A DNA stretch of 64,000 bases from an uncultured cyanobacterium. GTDB taxonomy: Bacteria; Cyanobacteriota; Cyanobacteriia; PCC-6307; Cyanobiaceae. This document shows positions 36,201 to 40,927 of the stretch, in pieces. Below the pieces are notes generated by a model. It did no database searches. It was not told the DNA's origin and saw only the letters and a list, made by a program, of their open reading frames with translations. The stretch spans positions 62,001 to 126,000 of the forward strand of contig CAIJRN010000042.1 of assembly GCA_903823115.1 (NCBI GenBank), given 5' to 3'. How positions within the stretch are numbered: the stretch's first letter is position 1; every line of letters begins with the position of its first letter. Both the position numbers and the translations under genes were made by a program.

Positions 36201-38804
36201 GAGCAAGCCCGAACTCAGCTGCGAGGAGCTGAAGGAGCGCAGCTGATGCCACTCCAACGTGGTGGGGGCATCGAGCAGCGAGGCGATCGGCCCATTGGGC
36301 AGGGCGAGCAGGGCATCGGTGGCCGAGGCCGGCACGTAGCCCATCGGATAGGCGCTGCCGGTGGGGGCCACGATGTAAGTGCCCCTGGACACAGCGGGCG
36401 TGGAGGAGGCAGCCAGGCCGGCGGCGGCGCCAAGATCGCCTGGCGCAGCAGCCGCGGGATCCGCCGCGCTGCGGGCCGCTGTGCCGGTGCTGGGCGGGTT
36501 GCTCTCGTACTCCCAGCTGATGTTGGGGATCACCGGCACGTAGCCGCCGAAGGGCAGGGCCGCACCGGCGCTGGCGAAGGCCAGCACCTGCAGCGAAGGA
36601 TTGGCGAACCCCTCGCCAATCGTCCACAGCAGGTTCTGCTGGGAGCCGGCGATCACCTCCAGACCGACGCCGTATTTGGACAGCAGCCGCGCCCGAACGT
36701 TTTCCTGCAGCCCCAGGCCAAAGCTGTAGGTGCCATCGGCGTTCATCTGGGAGGCGCCCACGCCCACCGGAATCCCTACCGCCAGGCCCAGCGAAGCGAG
36801 GCCCCCGGCCGTGGCCGCATAACGGAGCCCTTGGCCTTGCTCCGCATAGCCACTGTTGATGAATAAACCATTGGTTTGGGTCGGGTGGAAATCCTTCGCC
36901 CCAAAACCGTTGCCAGAACCTAATGAGTAAAAGCCACCCCCTTTCTGAGCGAGAGAGAGCGCATCCCCAAGGGCGCCGACCGCCAACCCCGTATCCGCGA
37001 GGGGCCTGGAGAGGCCACCGGCTGAGGCATAGCGCTGCTCCATCACAAAGCCTGCGATCAGGGAGAGATCGAGGCTGAATCGAGCGCCAGAGTCAAAGTA
37101 TTTTGCATTGTGCGCCAGCAGATTCCAGCCCAGCGACTGCTCAGCATTGAAGCCAATCAGAGTCGTGGCGCCGCCGGGTGATTTAGGGTTGGAATATTGG
37201 AACAGGGTCTTGAAGCTGCCGGCTAAACCTTGCCCAAACTTCCAGCCAGGCGAATATCCTCCGCCCAAAGTCTGACCTGAGACAGCTGACCTGCCGCTGG
37301 TAATATTATTTAGCTGCCGGTAAGTCTCAGCATTCGCTGATTGCGATGAATCCAGCGCAGGCTTGCCATAGCGAAAGGTCGAGAAGTTGACGACGCTATA
37401 TCCTCCCCGACCAGCCTGCAGACCGCCGTAGGCACCTGAGAGCGTGAATTCACGTTGCGCCGGATTGGCATAAATTAGGTTTGCCGTCTCTTTCGCACTC
37501 CCCACCGTGAGCCCAGCAGCCTGCGCGCTGACGCCTCCCGGAGCTGCCGACTTGAGAACCGGGATCTCCTCGGCAAGGCGGGCCACCTTGATCACTTCCG
37601 AGTTCCTGCCAACCGATCCAAGTGGATTCTCGACAAGACGCGACATTTTTCGGGTATCCGAAAAAGAACCTCTGTTAAGCGGCTTAGCAAAATCCTGGAC
37701 CTCGTTAGCTTTATTCTCCACGAACAAAAAGCTGCCATCCTGGCTTGTCAACGCGCTATCCGAGTCCTCCAGAACTGTGTTCTCAATTGAGGCCACTTCA
37801 TCGGGGACAGATAGTTCCGCAAAGGCACTGAGGGTTCGTCCCAATGCAGTCCCCAGCGAATAGCGAACCGGATACAGCCCCAGGCTCGCTAATGAGGCAG
37901 GATTTTTGATGTAGTTGGTGAACCCGAACCCCCCGCTGCCCGCACTTGCGGCACCAGATTGGGAAAACAGCACCGGCGCCGCAGCAGGGGCTGCTGCGGC
38001 GCCCAGCAGCGCCGGTTCCGCGGCCAGTCGCCCGGCGCTCTGCAGTCCCTGGGTTGGTGCGGCATTGGGGGCCGCATTGGCGGCCAGTGCGGCCCGTGAC
38101 AGCTGGGTGTTGCCGCCGAAGGCCGGTGCCGGTGTGGCGGGCGTGGGGGTGGGCGTGGCCGGCGTCAGCGGTGTGATCTGGCTGTTGGCTCCGTTGCTGT
38201 TGGGGGCGCTGAGCTGGAGGGCATAGCCGCCGTTGCCGGTGCTGTTGATCTGCACGTTGCTCACGTACAGATCGCTGTCCTTGCGGGCGCCGCTGGCCAG
38301 CGCATCCAGTTGCTTGCTGAGCAGCTCCGCCGGATTCTCAGAGAACTGGGCCAGCAGCTCCTGGGGCGAGGCCGTGGCCTCCCGCTTCTGCAGCACCAGC
38401 TTGAAGCTGCCGTCCGCCGCCGGCACCAGCGCGAAGGCCTCATCGCTGCCCTGCTGGCTGCTCAGCGGTTGGGCCTGCGTCCAGCTGAGGTTGCCGTCGC
38501 TGCCCCACGCCCCGAAGCTGGCCACCACCTGGGAGCTGGCGCCTTCGCCGATCCGGTAGGCCAGCACGATGCCCTGGGCATTGCCCGGCACCGTCCCGCT
38601 GGTGCCGCTGCTGGGCCAGAGATCGTCCACCACCAGGGCCTGCAGGCCCCGGGCCCCCTCGCTGCCCGGCACCACCTTGCCCCGATCCCAGCGCTGGGCC
38701 TGGGCGTTCCACTGGCAGGCGAACAGCAGGCCGTTGTCGGCCAGAAAGGCGTGGGCGCCGCCGTTGGCGTCGTTGACGATCTGGATATCGCTGGAATACG
38801 GCAT
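21201..38804 (-). CDS. Giant multidomain surface/secreted protein (SwmB-like), about 5,867 residues
   Basis: One uninterrupted frame of 17.6 kb. ATG 38804 (MPYSSDIQIVNDANGGAHAF) is chosen; the 16 codons before it look like leader DNA. No N-terminal signal peptide is visible, and the C-terminal half has RTX-type GGxGxD-like repeats, which suggests type I secretion. Order from the N-terminus: a head of about 200 residues; an unrecognised Gly-rich module (about residues 280-770); Ser/Thr/Gly-rich beta repeats (1475-1910); a LamG-like part (1915-2290); FG-GAP/Ca-binding repeats (2710-3340); Asp-box propeller-like repeats (3400-4370); more FG-GAP; RTX (about 5115-5175); Calx-beta (about 5340-5455); DUF4114-like end (NSDSDFNDLIVRI). 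Cys is rare. Giant proteins of this build in Synechococcus are cell-surface proteins (SwmB, motility) or adhesins; the exact role here is inferred only. Confidence 0.9.
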   Translation of the reverse strand: MPYSSDIQIVNDANGGAHAFLADNGLLFACQWNAQAQRWDRGKVVPGSEGARGLQALVVDDLWPSSGTSGTVPGNAQGIVLAYRIGEGASSQVVASFGAWGSDGNLSWTQAQPLSSQQGSDEAFALVPAADGSFKLVLQKREATASPQELLAQFSENPAELLSKQLDALASGARKDSDLYVSNVQINSTGNGGYALQLSAPNSNGANSQITPLTPATPTPTPATPAPAFGGNTQLSRAALAANAAPNAAPTQGLQSAGRLAAEPALLGAAAAPAAAPVLFSQSGAASAGSGGFGFTNYIKNPASLASLGLYPVRYSLGTALGRTLSAFAELSVPDEVASIENTVLEDSDSALTSQDGSFLFVENKANEVQDFAKPLNRGSFSDTRKMSRLVENPLGSVGRNSEVIKVARLAEEIPVLKSAAPGGVSAQAAGLTVGSAKETANLIYANPAQREFTLSGAYGGLQAGRGGYSVVNFSTFRYGKPALDSSQSANAETYRQLNNITSGRSAVSGQTLGGGYSPGWKFGQGLAGSFKTLFQYSNPKSPGGATTLIGFNAEQSLGWNLLAHNAKYFDSGARFSLDLSLIAGFVMEQRYASAGGLSRPLADTGLAVGALGDALSLAQKGGGFYSLGSGNGFGAKDFHPTQTNGLFINSGYAEQGQGLRYAATAGGLASLGLAVGIPVGVGASQMNADGTYSFGLGLQENVRARLLSKYGVGLEVIAGSQQNLLWTIGEGFANPSLQVLAFASAGAALPFGGYVPVIPNISWEYESNPPSTGTAARSAADPAAAAPGDLGAAAGLAASSTPAVSRGTYIVAPTGSAYPMGYVPASATDALLALPNGPIASLLDAPTTLEWHQLRSFSSSQLSSGLLEWSKNNTFVGLNDGTYSNVALVGLGLPGSAAATASFTAKGGVISNLVVQGARSLSLSGWISDGVLTLQAASDPGLQNDDAVTGPAVTALDLPGPLLISGLAATYDPTSQLVSYRLNQAVNLGGSSNLQPIAIETAQGQYLALPEPKSGRYVFGLDVFQQQSGNPAPPAASTAGSVLDSMPLFSLQTATGSNGSPLSSANIQRIQAQLPISSLNQGGAYPKADGSAPAANDYSVYSYSQVPIELLSNDGSGNPITPLNPGVTATVKLSAGTIVAVTLDQPLYFALPASAYAGLPYTLVVDVEQALGNANLVNPSLIVTPQQQALNNFTDQDNFSANASIVNAGVFLSSGVSDQLPLLASYGRFPVQNRVSYVDGDTVVYLNNTGGSSASWQAVSSSQLTLEAIYNQPGSYQFTAASNPTAITDTASNTTYVFWVEASDPVKPLTSSDGEANYQAFMNALYGHQRINYSYATTSQAGTNTKWNYVNVKDLYVPADTLITDLRSFAVEVDGVQRSLLVWTELPISALKNAEANPKDLITSQLAVIKVGLINPNAASIAGGYTWDALFNDASGQSTIATIPWSEDRGSGLSIADLSAASLQVQVDPVARFTGTIYGTTLTVSPLSSGSLALGDLILGAGVKAGTTVIAITRAATASSAGSYQVSTSQTVSSTNLAAVPLTGDTASNAIAFAGSFSGSGNTTLTLSSGATALEVGDQLFGVGIEPGTFITGVISVNAATGAGSFQVNRGPASSSGSAALLALPAGTPSPETSQTLTTPVLSWSEAVRTPYNEAVLASAPLLYVPMAGLQPGVNSLNLGTASGNTETFVSSTGLNTSIAGALPKSTATAVENVQGLGVLATGLGSFNSATLDALRNTPQPTANPAANPVAIFSGAINGTSLTISSVSQGTLVAGELLVGEGIPAGTTIAALPGSPNADQSGVYTLAYAPGADSSTVLAATTLRTLPATGGLPLVSFAGSFSGAGGANGYTTLAISDLSSTLQVGDQVLGLGLPGGSTITQVLSLDLNSGNAQVIVSQGPQTTGGSYGLASSTGGSSSPYTIEFWTQLDPGSNQAGAGLVALGQPSAGALPDRPAELPEGWLLSSSFGVEQLTWQDALNLSLETSLDGNTASDLYGWRWALVADGTNTTAMDGSGGRDLYRNALLLNNLLVGDTIEGVNSFLAAYGLSSSDLTGFDGTPVDQIASSPTTQFQFTTGFSPNQALGGEAVPSTSLNGVAIATSTAEMNGGIVKAAQADANANLNAMFQNLWNFEQTYGQTKVNFSLNPLTQPAPSKPATPPSTNRIEQYGGYQLQFVLQPGPAVSVNATGQIAFDVAPGQTLVSADGIDYRDNGWHYVAASFLPDYFTSSASGTTLELPRNVGTANLYVDGKVVATQANVINPYAASNFNDAAQLLSDNAGGALDLLAIYGQALSTSQPPAFASDWPLPTSTDGLALLKEAGFVVASKSANPGQQPGAISNHYLAHTVDPNNAAKSTFTSALLPTAAGDLSWSQAATLNPEAAITPTTASASSPSLQSDLLIPIAATAWGQQGWYTNAAPSTAAVFNPAGQMLKGITVTLTPTGGGDVVTRQLSPEEVLMGASTVEALQPKAQDADFAYTFLSNQPALNLLITRQPSGSSDSNNLDPKATYNASVSLQFEGGSSVSNTAANGSTGVALGFGTSLAATLKTDSIANSKALATADVLEEAPLQLKYIDSGVQLSSQNAPSDPTPASSFGNSQVYGSFTNTGTSTNSGWLAISQPRSSNAVSDPAGRVWINYAGAFTSSTDSQGNPLSSAVSDPAQAPTTWLNALAASNFSPSRPNLPLLHSALYQSSVGGLLIKADASAGWGQNFGATMLVADVNNEGTDDLVIAAPQANGGGAVVIIDGRWIADNLTSSTGQTILDLSNPGNLGSAITVLRPGNANIATDITTAAGFGTALAFQSGSTGTPGTLWIGAPNYLRTLDTLNAQDSTQAIGALYAYSTSAYAGSWGSANPTPLSNPILGSSGTVTIPQAGNSSSTSWWGAQLGTAVAISSSGDLAVSAPGVVGAMVYTGTEAVTDAYNKFDLNAKPELSSGLLYRLQLGGSPDATQGVDSSLYTTISGLQANNLSSQQKTFLTAVQNQMVTQVAGATMQNNQAIQAAAIGAVMVLNSGTNLSSLGNTVLTAKSVNSLNGRTYYGPNPFNTLGDSGFGSSLSFADLTNTNVDQLIVGASQSGGGGMVYMLNPSATYRDTSLGFNQHVAILAATNVVTAAEATDYLGSGLVNLGDVNRDGIDDLLIQAYNASSSAGDGYVLFGADQLQTSNADQGLIALSPSSIGSIQYADGSNSSLAILSELGSAGGLTGQGTYGPGDYNADGLNDIALGSGPNAKGYLTWGHPYLASISDLQLSKLASDTGFLLEGLATTTEGSLRGIGDFNADGYDDFMSIKPGPFLTTVRIELGANTQEILADAPYSYYTFTVANGTQVLPAGDINGDGKADIALFLAQNLSSSADGNQGAGSTTGILYGRASTDLPLGSGFGFIAPVDPTTSAPLTPPPGLLVEGSDGEKGLTDATPSVIAVGNTLYAAVKGANDNTLWFNQSLDGGSSWDDWSELSAGNSAFSTSTGPSLLNFDGRIYLSFVNSSGTLSLSSWDPGSNNPFAWSTPTDLSTASGGTTTFSSSTSPQLVDRGDSIGVLWVEGGSVYASSSTHPATTPTTTPWSVVDGGASLGTPAVVRDGDTIYMAVQCGPNNSSNAIYWNSSSDGGATWNSWKALPSSMTTTKPPSLAMLNGTLYLSYLGVGNNEINITSLNKAANSWSPVYQIPNASGTYASLTSETVAGIPQLSVYYVSNDTTQRILKAYTNTPASSSSWFSNIPIQYGNNIATQTSSGPLAVSQYDGQTYVAYQGGTAIIMATSSSSDVNNGAGWSAQSLLNPGTTTGVGLSSTDDGLLLSYGNASATSDLQLTQLAVVSGDLNVFVGSTETLPLPAGLSNNIAILTGESGDATNLLLAGINTAANANSVQTSLIYPVQDDNSWTTPLQLQQLQGSDTAAIAASAAPSYAWLGSSAVLAVNEGGVINVYGALGGSSSLQLASTFTAPSGGPTITSAPVLSTTDTGLVLTYTNSDGSISINRLDLLSANGTPLPGVSLTADGGVDVSQAAINWQSTLLTDANSGISSSLASTPVVVEGTLLLANVRNNSTPNNQIWLNAIPNASDPASTTWLNTTVQLPDGNGGSILSQRAGIENSIGGLAAGAWQDVASGYALSPAALTRNGDTVYMVVRGKTNNLYWNSSNDNGRTWNNWQGLPNSMGTFEAPAIAYFNNTLYLCYVAAGSNDLNMSYLEGGNNWKTQYRIPGQSAKAAAMIVEGGNLAVYFIANDPSNRLLKSYSSQPSGTSWTNTSVLYGAGSIQTASSNLALTRYNNQTYLAYQGGTSDTPSNTIYLTTASDTVANDGSHIWNLLDTPSGINPVLQRGVGLTSSSQGLVLTYTDNSQPQEVAVQFSAGGGKGWRALNDGAALSSSIGYTPLITADPNNQLLIAGMASNDAIQVQLNVLNTQVLSAAQTGSSLTAVGDFNSDGYDDLAISANNVAYAPSGNFGSSDAQLTTGVRLVLGAANATALSGANNANASQQTIQIADLYGQPGTTGTASSVTPLANLSGPSSLTLSGAHGGNVVQITSTATGSPLSDASLRASASDPNSLNQLFAGASATTTPIAAWHTAQGTGAPSLQTLAGYGDLNADGYVDYLAPDGLQNVYSGDGAIAYDVWSIRAAGDVNGNGVDDVLVTLSPAETKGQWLQTVLVDGALFHVENNQFSLAQAEGSAQTGWTTSGLKAPLNPYQHAYSENTPPGLQQWVQPILDYKSGNTLTDLTTSNSTSLNSTNSKALAADLNSAVGPDGTTYILSGITGAYTSTQAYTGANNTTSQLFYGKPESPASDWQSAIVPVPNGGYLSSMAIYDGYLFANYYNRGTGVQSICSASLATDLSNSSNWSNYVLSTPGFGQLVNEGNRLALYVCNAQGLLTALYATSQAQTLDGSIASPITSASWGGTLHDAGFSGPPVTINTVIDNSGSSAPLNAGDGLAATRFQGKTILAYYQYPSNKNSYTLYTAQADSDQAGATFSSHSTGLGKWLTYGSYAAVGKISLATSASQIYLLQQNQYPQYQTYLSTGNSYEEWSNATSWSNGPASYLTPAVSQCELYLTTYINSGTGFSIAQADVTQSAPQQVSLAGYSIDGNIDINGDGFKDMLVSDPSDPAKSVDNQYALFGGDYLNIASQVGTDGNDVMVGTSLADVIYTIQGADQVSSNGGADVIYTGAGNDQVSITDNAFIRIDAGSGFDVLALEGKANQSYDFRLNVAAPQYFAGTKLRDIELISSRDYGANTLRFDAAAVNAINPDRILFLTLDAVDTVVLTSEFQRNSAFDTTYGGSLWNAYAAGVATTPADSSPTLVYVLNPRGASDSDWLNAHVLCLDTPTEPVAFSLQASTPMSAAGPGSEAPVAAVSSNQGTTTSFGVGLAVTAYATTSGSASARFSIHRDDASKFQVVTYTTNSQNTAAQAGLDYSVVAGQLVFGVGETVKDVLVPLYADALGDRKNSSVSLEVEEQTYVNQQAVNLLIQSLEDPLSSRRPALSGVSLDVNESTGTAQLWLRADTNNQDQSKLNLRIGIRSSADTLAVAKSQVVAINDFRKDQGINQPDGNLQNLDQDGRDNKQVKVNLTLNLQAKDNDPLVSVLGPDLIWQTSVQLVTANTVHFSQNAPLTSWRADSGSGRVTFGLQSDTGNLTLITGASGGVSGSLNPSNANDDNPAGGWQSTEYKAIGSRSITAGQNLSGRDWTPTASRDGVSLALLNLAVDGNQVTATFAGGVTGVFWQASGNAPTVLPAPAAVEVQRLAGDANSLGFYKVDSITGSVGDFNPGDSGYLQAALARSKAEGLLLDATSLPDFGASATFNALPLDTRERYGLLLLQNGESAVIFSSFAAANQGGATQMVSLSNSANNLVLGIEDRSVAGGNSDSDFNDLIVRIQNVAVQVF
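21204..21620 (-). other. DUF4114-like C-terminal domain of the giant protein
   Basis: The end of the protein reads NNLVLGIEDRSVAGGNSDSD followed by FNDLIVRIQNV, the Asp-rich ending typical of DUF4114. LLLLQNGESAVIFSSFAAAN precedes it. Such domains end many secreted cyanobacterial proteins. Confidence 0.75.
22440..22780 (-). other. Calx-beta-like domain in the giant protein
   Basis: GSASARFSIHRDDASKF, then AGLDYSVVAGQLVFGVGETV and KDVLVPLYADALGD show the Calx-beta pattern (early Asp, DY(t) motif, then the 'I.V.DD.' type strand). Confidence 0.7.
23280..23460 (-). other. RTX (haemolysin-type calcium-binding) repeats in the giant protein
   Basis: GTDGNDVMVGTSLADVIYT is followed by QGADQVSSNGGADVIYTGAG and NDQVSI: three to four nonapeptide-like units, then a DAGSGFDVLAL strand typical after RTX rolls. 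Confidence 0.85.
25700..28610 (-). other. Asp-box (BNR/sialidase-like) propeller region of the giant protein
   Basis: Repeated SxDGGxxWxxW motifs: QSLDGGSSWDDWSEL, SSSDGGATWNSWKALPSSM and SSNDNGRTWNNWQGLPNSM, each in a 'DTIYMAV / TLYLSYL / TYVAYQGGT' beta-strand context. Two long copies (around 28110-27530 and 26470-25980) are clearly duplicates of one another. Confidence 0.75.
28780..30670 (-). other. FG-GAP / Ca-binding beta-propeller repeats of the giant protein
   Basis: Repeated D-x-N/D-x-D-G-x-x-D motifs: ADVNNEGTDDLVIAAP, LGDVNRDGIDDLLIQA, PGDYNADGLNDIALGS, GDFNADGYDDFMSI, GDINGDGKADIALF. The spacing and the following hydrophobic strands fit integrin-alpha/FG-GAP blades. A second small group occurs at 24890-25600. 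Confidence 0.8.
31930..33055 (-). other. LamG/concanavalin-like region of the giant protein
   Basis: SPYTIEFWTQLDPGS opens a jelly-roll-like segment; GWHYVAASFLPDYF and ANLYVDGKVVATQANVI close it, with LDLLAIYGQALS after. The typical 'W..VA' and 'YVDG' LamG signatures are split by a long insert. Confidence 0.65.
33070..34400 (-). repeat. Degenerate protein repeats 'GTxLTV...G.LxxGDxxxGxGxxxGTxI'
   Basis: At least five units, for example IYGTTLTVSPLSSGSLALGD with LILGAGVKAGTTVIAI, and INGTSLTISSVSQGTLVAGE with LLVGEGIPAGTTIAAL. Alternate units begin FAGSFSGxGxxTLT. Similar repeats occur in phage tail-fibre and bacterial surface proteins. Confidence 0.75.
36500..37960 (-). other. Unrecognised Gly-rich module of the giant protein with lower GC
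   Basis: About 490 residues from GGFGFTNYIKNPASLASLGL to YVPVIPNISWEYE. Alternating hydrophobic/Gly strands such as LAVGIPVGVGASQMNADGTY and FTLSGAYGGLQAGRGGYSVV. The DNA is visibly less GC-rich than both flanks (37261-37320: 33 of 60 G+C). I do not recognise the fold. Confidence 0.6.
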
Positions 38805-39205
38805 GGTTTCGGGGTAGGGACCGGAGCGCGCAGAGCACAACCGCTGAACCAACCGGCCTCAGGCGCCGGCGGATCCAGTTGTTTCGCTGCTCTTGTGCTG
38901 CTTTTAAGCCATTCTTATGGCTTGCCCCGCGCCGCCGCCACCCTCCAAATGGAGGGTGTGACAAAAAGCCCCTGCCTGGCAAAGGTTTTTGATCAAGGCT
39001 GTTGGCGCGGAGCGATGGGCAAGTCAGGACCTCGGCGCCGGAGTCCTGGGGTTGCAGCGTCTAGCTGCTGAAAGCAAGCCAGGATTGGTCTTGTCGGCTA
39101 TCAGCGCATGGTCTCTCGGCGACGAATCCTGGCGCCGTAGCCCTACTCCGGCCCAGCAGGTTGGTTCGGGTGGAGAGGAAGTCCATGGCTCTGATGCCCT
39201 TGCAT
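38805..39205. other. Leader/promoter region of the giant gene
   Basis: No gene seen in about 400 bp. It must contain the promoter of the giant gene and the 3' flank of that region. Two hairpins occur at 38906-38958. The VTT gene lies at the far side on the same strand. Confidence 0.5.
38906..38958. promoter_or_regulatory. Two adjacent hairpins upstream of the giant gene
   Basis: Hairpin 1: perfect 7-bp stem AAGCCAT/ATGGCTT, loop TCTT (38906-38923). Hairpin 2: perfect 8-bp stem CACCCTCC/GGAGGGTG, loop AAAT (38939-38958). They lie 102-155 bp before the giant gene's ATG. One may be a terminator of the upstream VTT gene, the other an operator or leader structure. Confidence 0.55.
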
Positions 39206-39778
39206 TCAGCTTTCAGCCGCCTCCGTCGCTTCCGCCAGCCGCAGGCTGCGCCCCAACCGCCGGCCCAGGATCAGCAGTGCGGCGGCCGTGGCGATCAGGG
39301 CCACGGCGCGGCTGGCGATGGCCAGGGGGCTGAGGCTGCCGCGGCTGGCCTCCGCCCCCACCGCTCCGGCCAGCACCAGCACCGCAAAGCGCGGGATCAG
39401 CACCAGGCAGGCCAGGGCGTAGGTGCGGGCCGGTGTCGGCGACAGGGCGCAGCTGGCATTGACCAGATTCATCGGAATCAGGGCCAGGCGCAGCAGCAGC
39501 ATCAGCCGCAGGCTCGCCGGGGTCTGCAGCAGCCTTCGCAGGCGCCTGCCGCGCCGCTGCCTCTCAAGCCAACGGCTGATCCGTGGTCGCAGCAGGCCCC
39601 GGCACAGCCACCAATTCAACGCCAGACCGGCGGCCTGGCCCGCCAGCACCACCGCCAGGCCCAGCCCGCCGCCGTAGAGCATGCCGGCGCTCACCACCAG
39701 CACGCCGCCCGGCAGGCCCAGGCCCACGCAGGCGCTCAGCAGCAGGCCATAGAGAAACGGCGAGAGCGGGGCCATCAA
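39206..39778 (-). CDS. VTT-domain (TVP38/TMEM64, DedA-like) membrane protein
   Basis: 190 residues, mostly hydrophobic, with four to five transmembrane segments. The family motif region is LPGGVLVVSAGMLYGGGLGL (G..L..G.l.G), and a later segment RLALIPMNLVNASCALSP matches the conserved 'R.....p....n...g' of VTT proteins. Members act as lipid scramblases or half-transporters at the membrane; the substrate here is unknown. Ends in a basic cytoplasmic tail. 351 bp upstream of the giant gene's leader hairpins. Confidence 0.82.
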   Translation of the reverse strand: MMAPLSPFLYGLLLSACVGLGLPGGVLVVSAGMLYGGGLGLAVVLAGQAAGLALNWWLCRGLLRPRISRWLERQRRGRRLRRLLQTPASLRLMLLLRLALIPMNLVNASCALSPTPARTYALACLVLIPRFAVLVLAGAVGAEASRGSLSPLAIASRAVALIATAAALLILGRRLGRSLRLAEATEAAES

Positions 39779-39854
39779 GGGTGGGCCGTCAGCGCCGGCA
39801 AGCTAAGGCCCCGTGCCCGCTGCTGTTCAATCATTCCCCCGCTGATCCCTCGGG

Positions 39855-40844
39855 CTAGGCCTCCAGCCCTTTCAGCCACTGCTGCAGGTCGGCCGCAGCG
39901 CTGAAATCGAGCAGGCTGAGGCTCAGGTCCTCCAGCTGGCTGAGCTGCAGCCCCTCAATGCGGGCGATGGAGGCCGCATCGAGGGGGCCGAAGCGGCGTT
40001 GGAGCAGGCGCAGGCTGAGGGTGGCAGCTTCCTGTTGGCGTCCTTCCTGCAGTCCTTTCTGCCGTCCTTCCTGAAGTCCTTCCTGAAGTCCTTGCTGAAG
40101 TCCTTGCTGCAGTCCTTGCTGCAGTCCTTGCTGCAGTCCTTTCTGGCGTCCTTCCTGAAGTCCCTCTTGCAAGCCTTCCTGCAGGATCTCCTGGAAGGCT
40201 CGGGTATGGCGCCAACTGTCGCGGGAAATGCCGATGGTGGCCATGATCTCCTCGTTCGTGAGCCCGGCGAATCGTTCGCCCAGCATAGGCAGAATCAACT
40301 CCAGCAACTCCGGCTGCTGCGCCAGGATCCTGCGGCAGCAGGGCACCAGATCAGCTTCGGGGCGAACGGGAAGGGTGAGCAGGGCGAGCCGCAGATCGGG
40401 TTGCTCCAGATGGCAGAGCTCCTCCAGATCCACCCAGGTCACGTCCTGGGCCAGGAAGCGCTGGAGCAGCAGCGGTTGGTCGTCGCCGAGGTTCAGCCGC
40501 CGGTGGGCCACCAGCACCACCACCTGCAGATGCTGCACCCGGGGATGCTGCTGCAGGAAGCGGAAGCTTTCGGCGCCCAGGCGCCGCTGAAAGCCCCGAT
40601 CCGGGTGCATCTGCACCTCCAGAATCACCACCGGCCGCTCGGGACTGCCGCGCTCGTCATCCTGGGGCCAGAGCACCCCATCGAGCTGGTGGCGAACGGA
40701 TTTGACTTCCTCGGCGACGAATCGGTATTGCTGGGGCTGGTCGGCCTGGCTGGTCTCTGTTGAGCCGGCGCCAGGGGGGAGCAGCAGGCGGATCAGATCC
40801 GGTTCCGCCTGAAAGACCGCAAAGAACCAGTGGTCGCTATGCAC
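39855..40844 (-). CDS. Rpn-family PD-(D/E)XK nuclease-like protein (DUF2887/DUF4351)
   Basis: 329 residues, GTG start at 40844 (VHSDHWFFAVFQAEPDLIRL). The N-terminal nuclease-like domain has the PD-(D/E)XK pattern: D in SVRHQLDGVLWPQ and the ExQ element in RPVVILEVQMHPD. The family promotes RecA-independent recombination in E. coli (Rpn) and was formerly called putative transposase. A C-terminal DUF4351-like part (LRLLQRRFGPLDAASIARIE) follows a stretch of 13 four-residue repeats of the LQEG/LQQG/RQKG kind. Such genes are common and lineage-variable in cyanobacteria. It has no inverted repeats or transposon partners nearby. Confidence 0.88.
   Translation of the reverse strand: MHSDHWFFAVFQAEPDLIRLLLPPGAGSTETSQADQPQQYRFVAEEVKSVRHQLDGVLWPQDDERGSPERPVVILEVQMHPDRGFQRRLGAESFRFLQQHPRVQHLQVVVLVAHRRLNLGDDQPLLLQRFLAQDVTWVDLEELCHLEQPDLRLALLTLPVRPEADLVPCCRRILAQQPELLELILPMLGERFAGLTNEEIMATIGISRDSWRHTRAFQEILQEGLQEGLQEGRQKGLQQGLQQGLQQGLQQGLQEGLQEGRQKGLQEGRQQEAATLSLRLLQRRFGPLDAASIARIEGLQLSQLEDLSLSLLDFSAAADLQQWLKGLEA
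40033..40191 (-). repeat. 12-bp minisatellite inside the Rpn-family gene
   Basis: About 13 in-frame 12-bp units (plus-strand forms such as ctgaagtccttg and ctgcagtccttg), encoding LQEG, LQQG and RQKG tetrapeptides. The four central LQQG units are almost identical, a sign of recent slippage. Confidence 0.93.
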
Positions 40845-40927
40845 GGGTGGAGCGAATCCGCTCGGGAACGTTACCCATTACTTCTGACTTCCAGGCTTGT
40901 CGCCCCAGGGCGTGGGCTCCCTGATCG

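Noticed and set aside
40033-40191. Short regular repeats resembling a CRISPR array
   Set aside because: Units are contiguous 12-bp in-frame codon repeats without spacers and no cas genes are nearby.
39855-40844. Transposase reading of the DUF2887 gene
   Set aside because: The family was named putative transposase, but there are no terminal inverted repeats or target duplications; the nuclease-like Rpn reading fits better.
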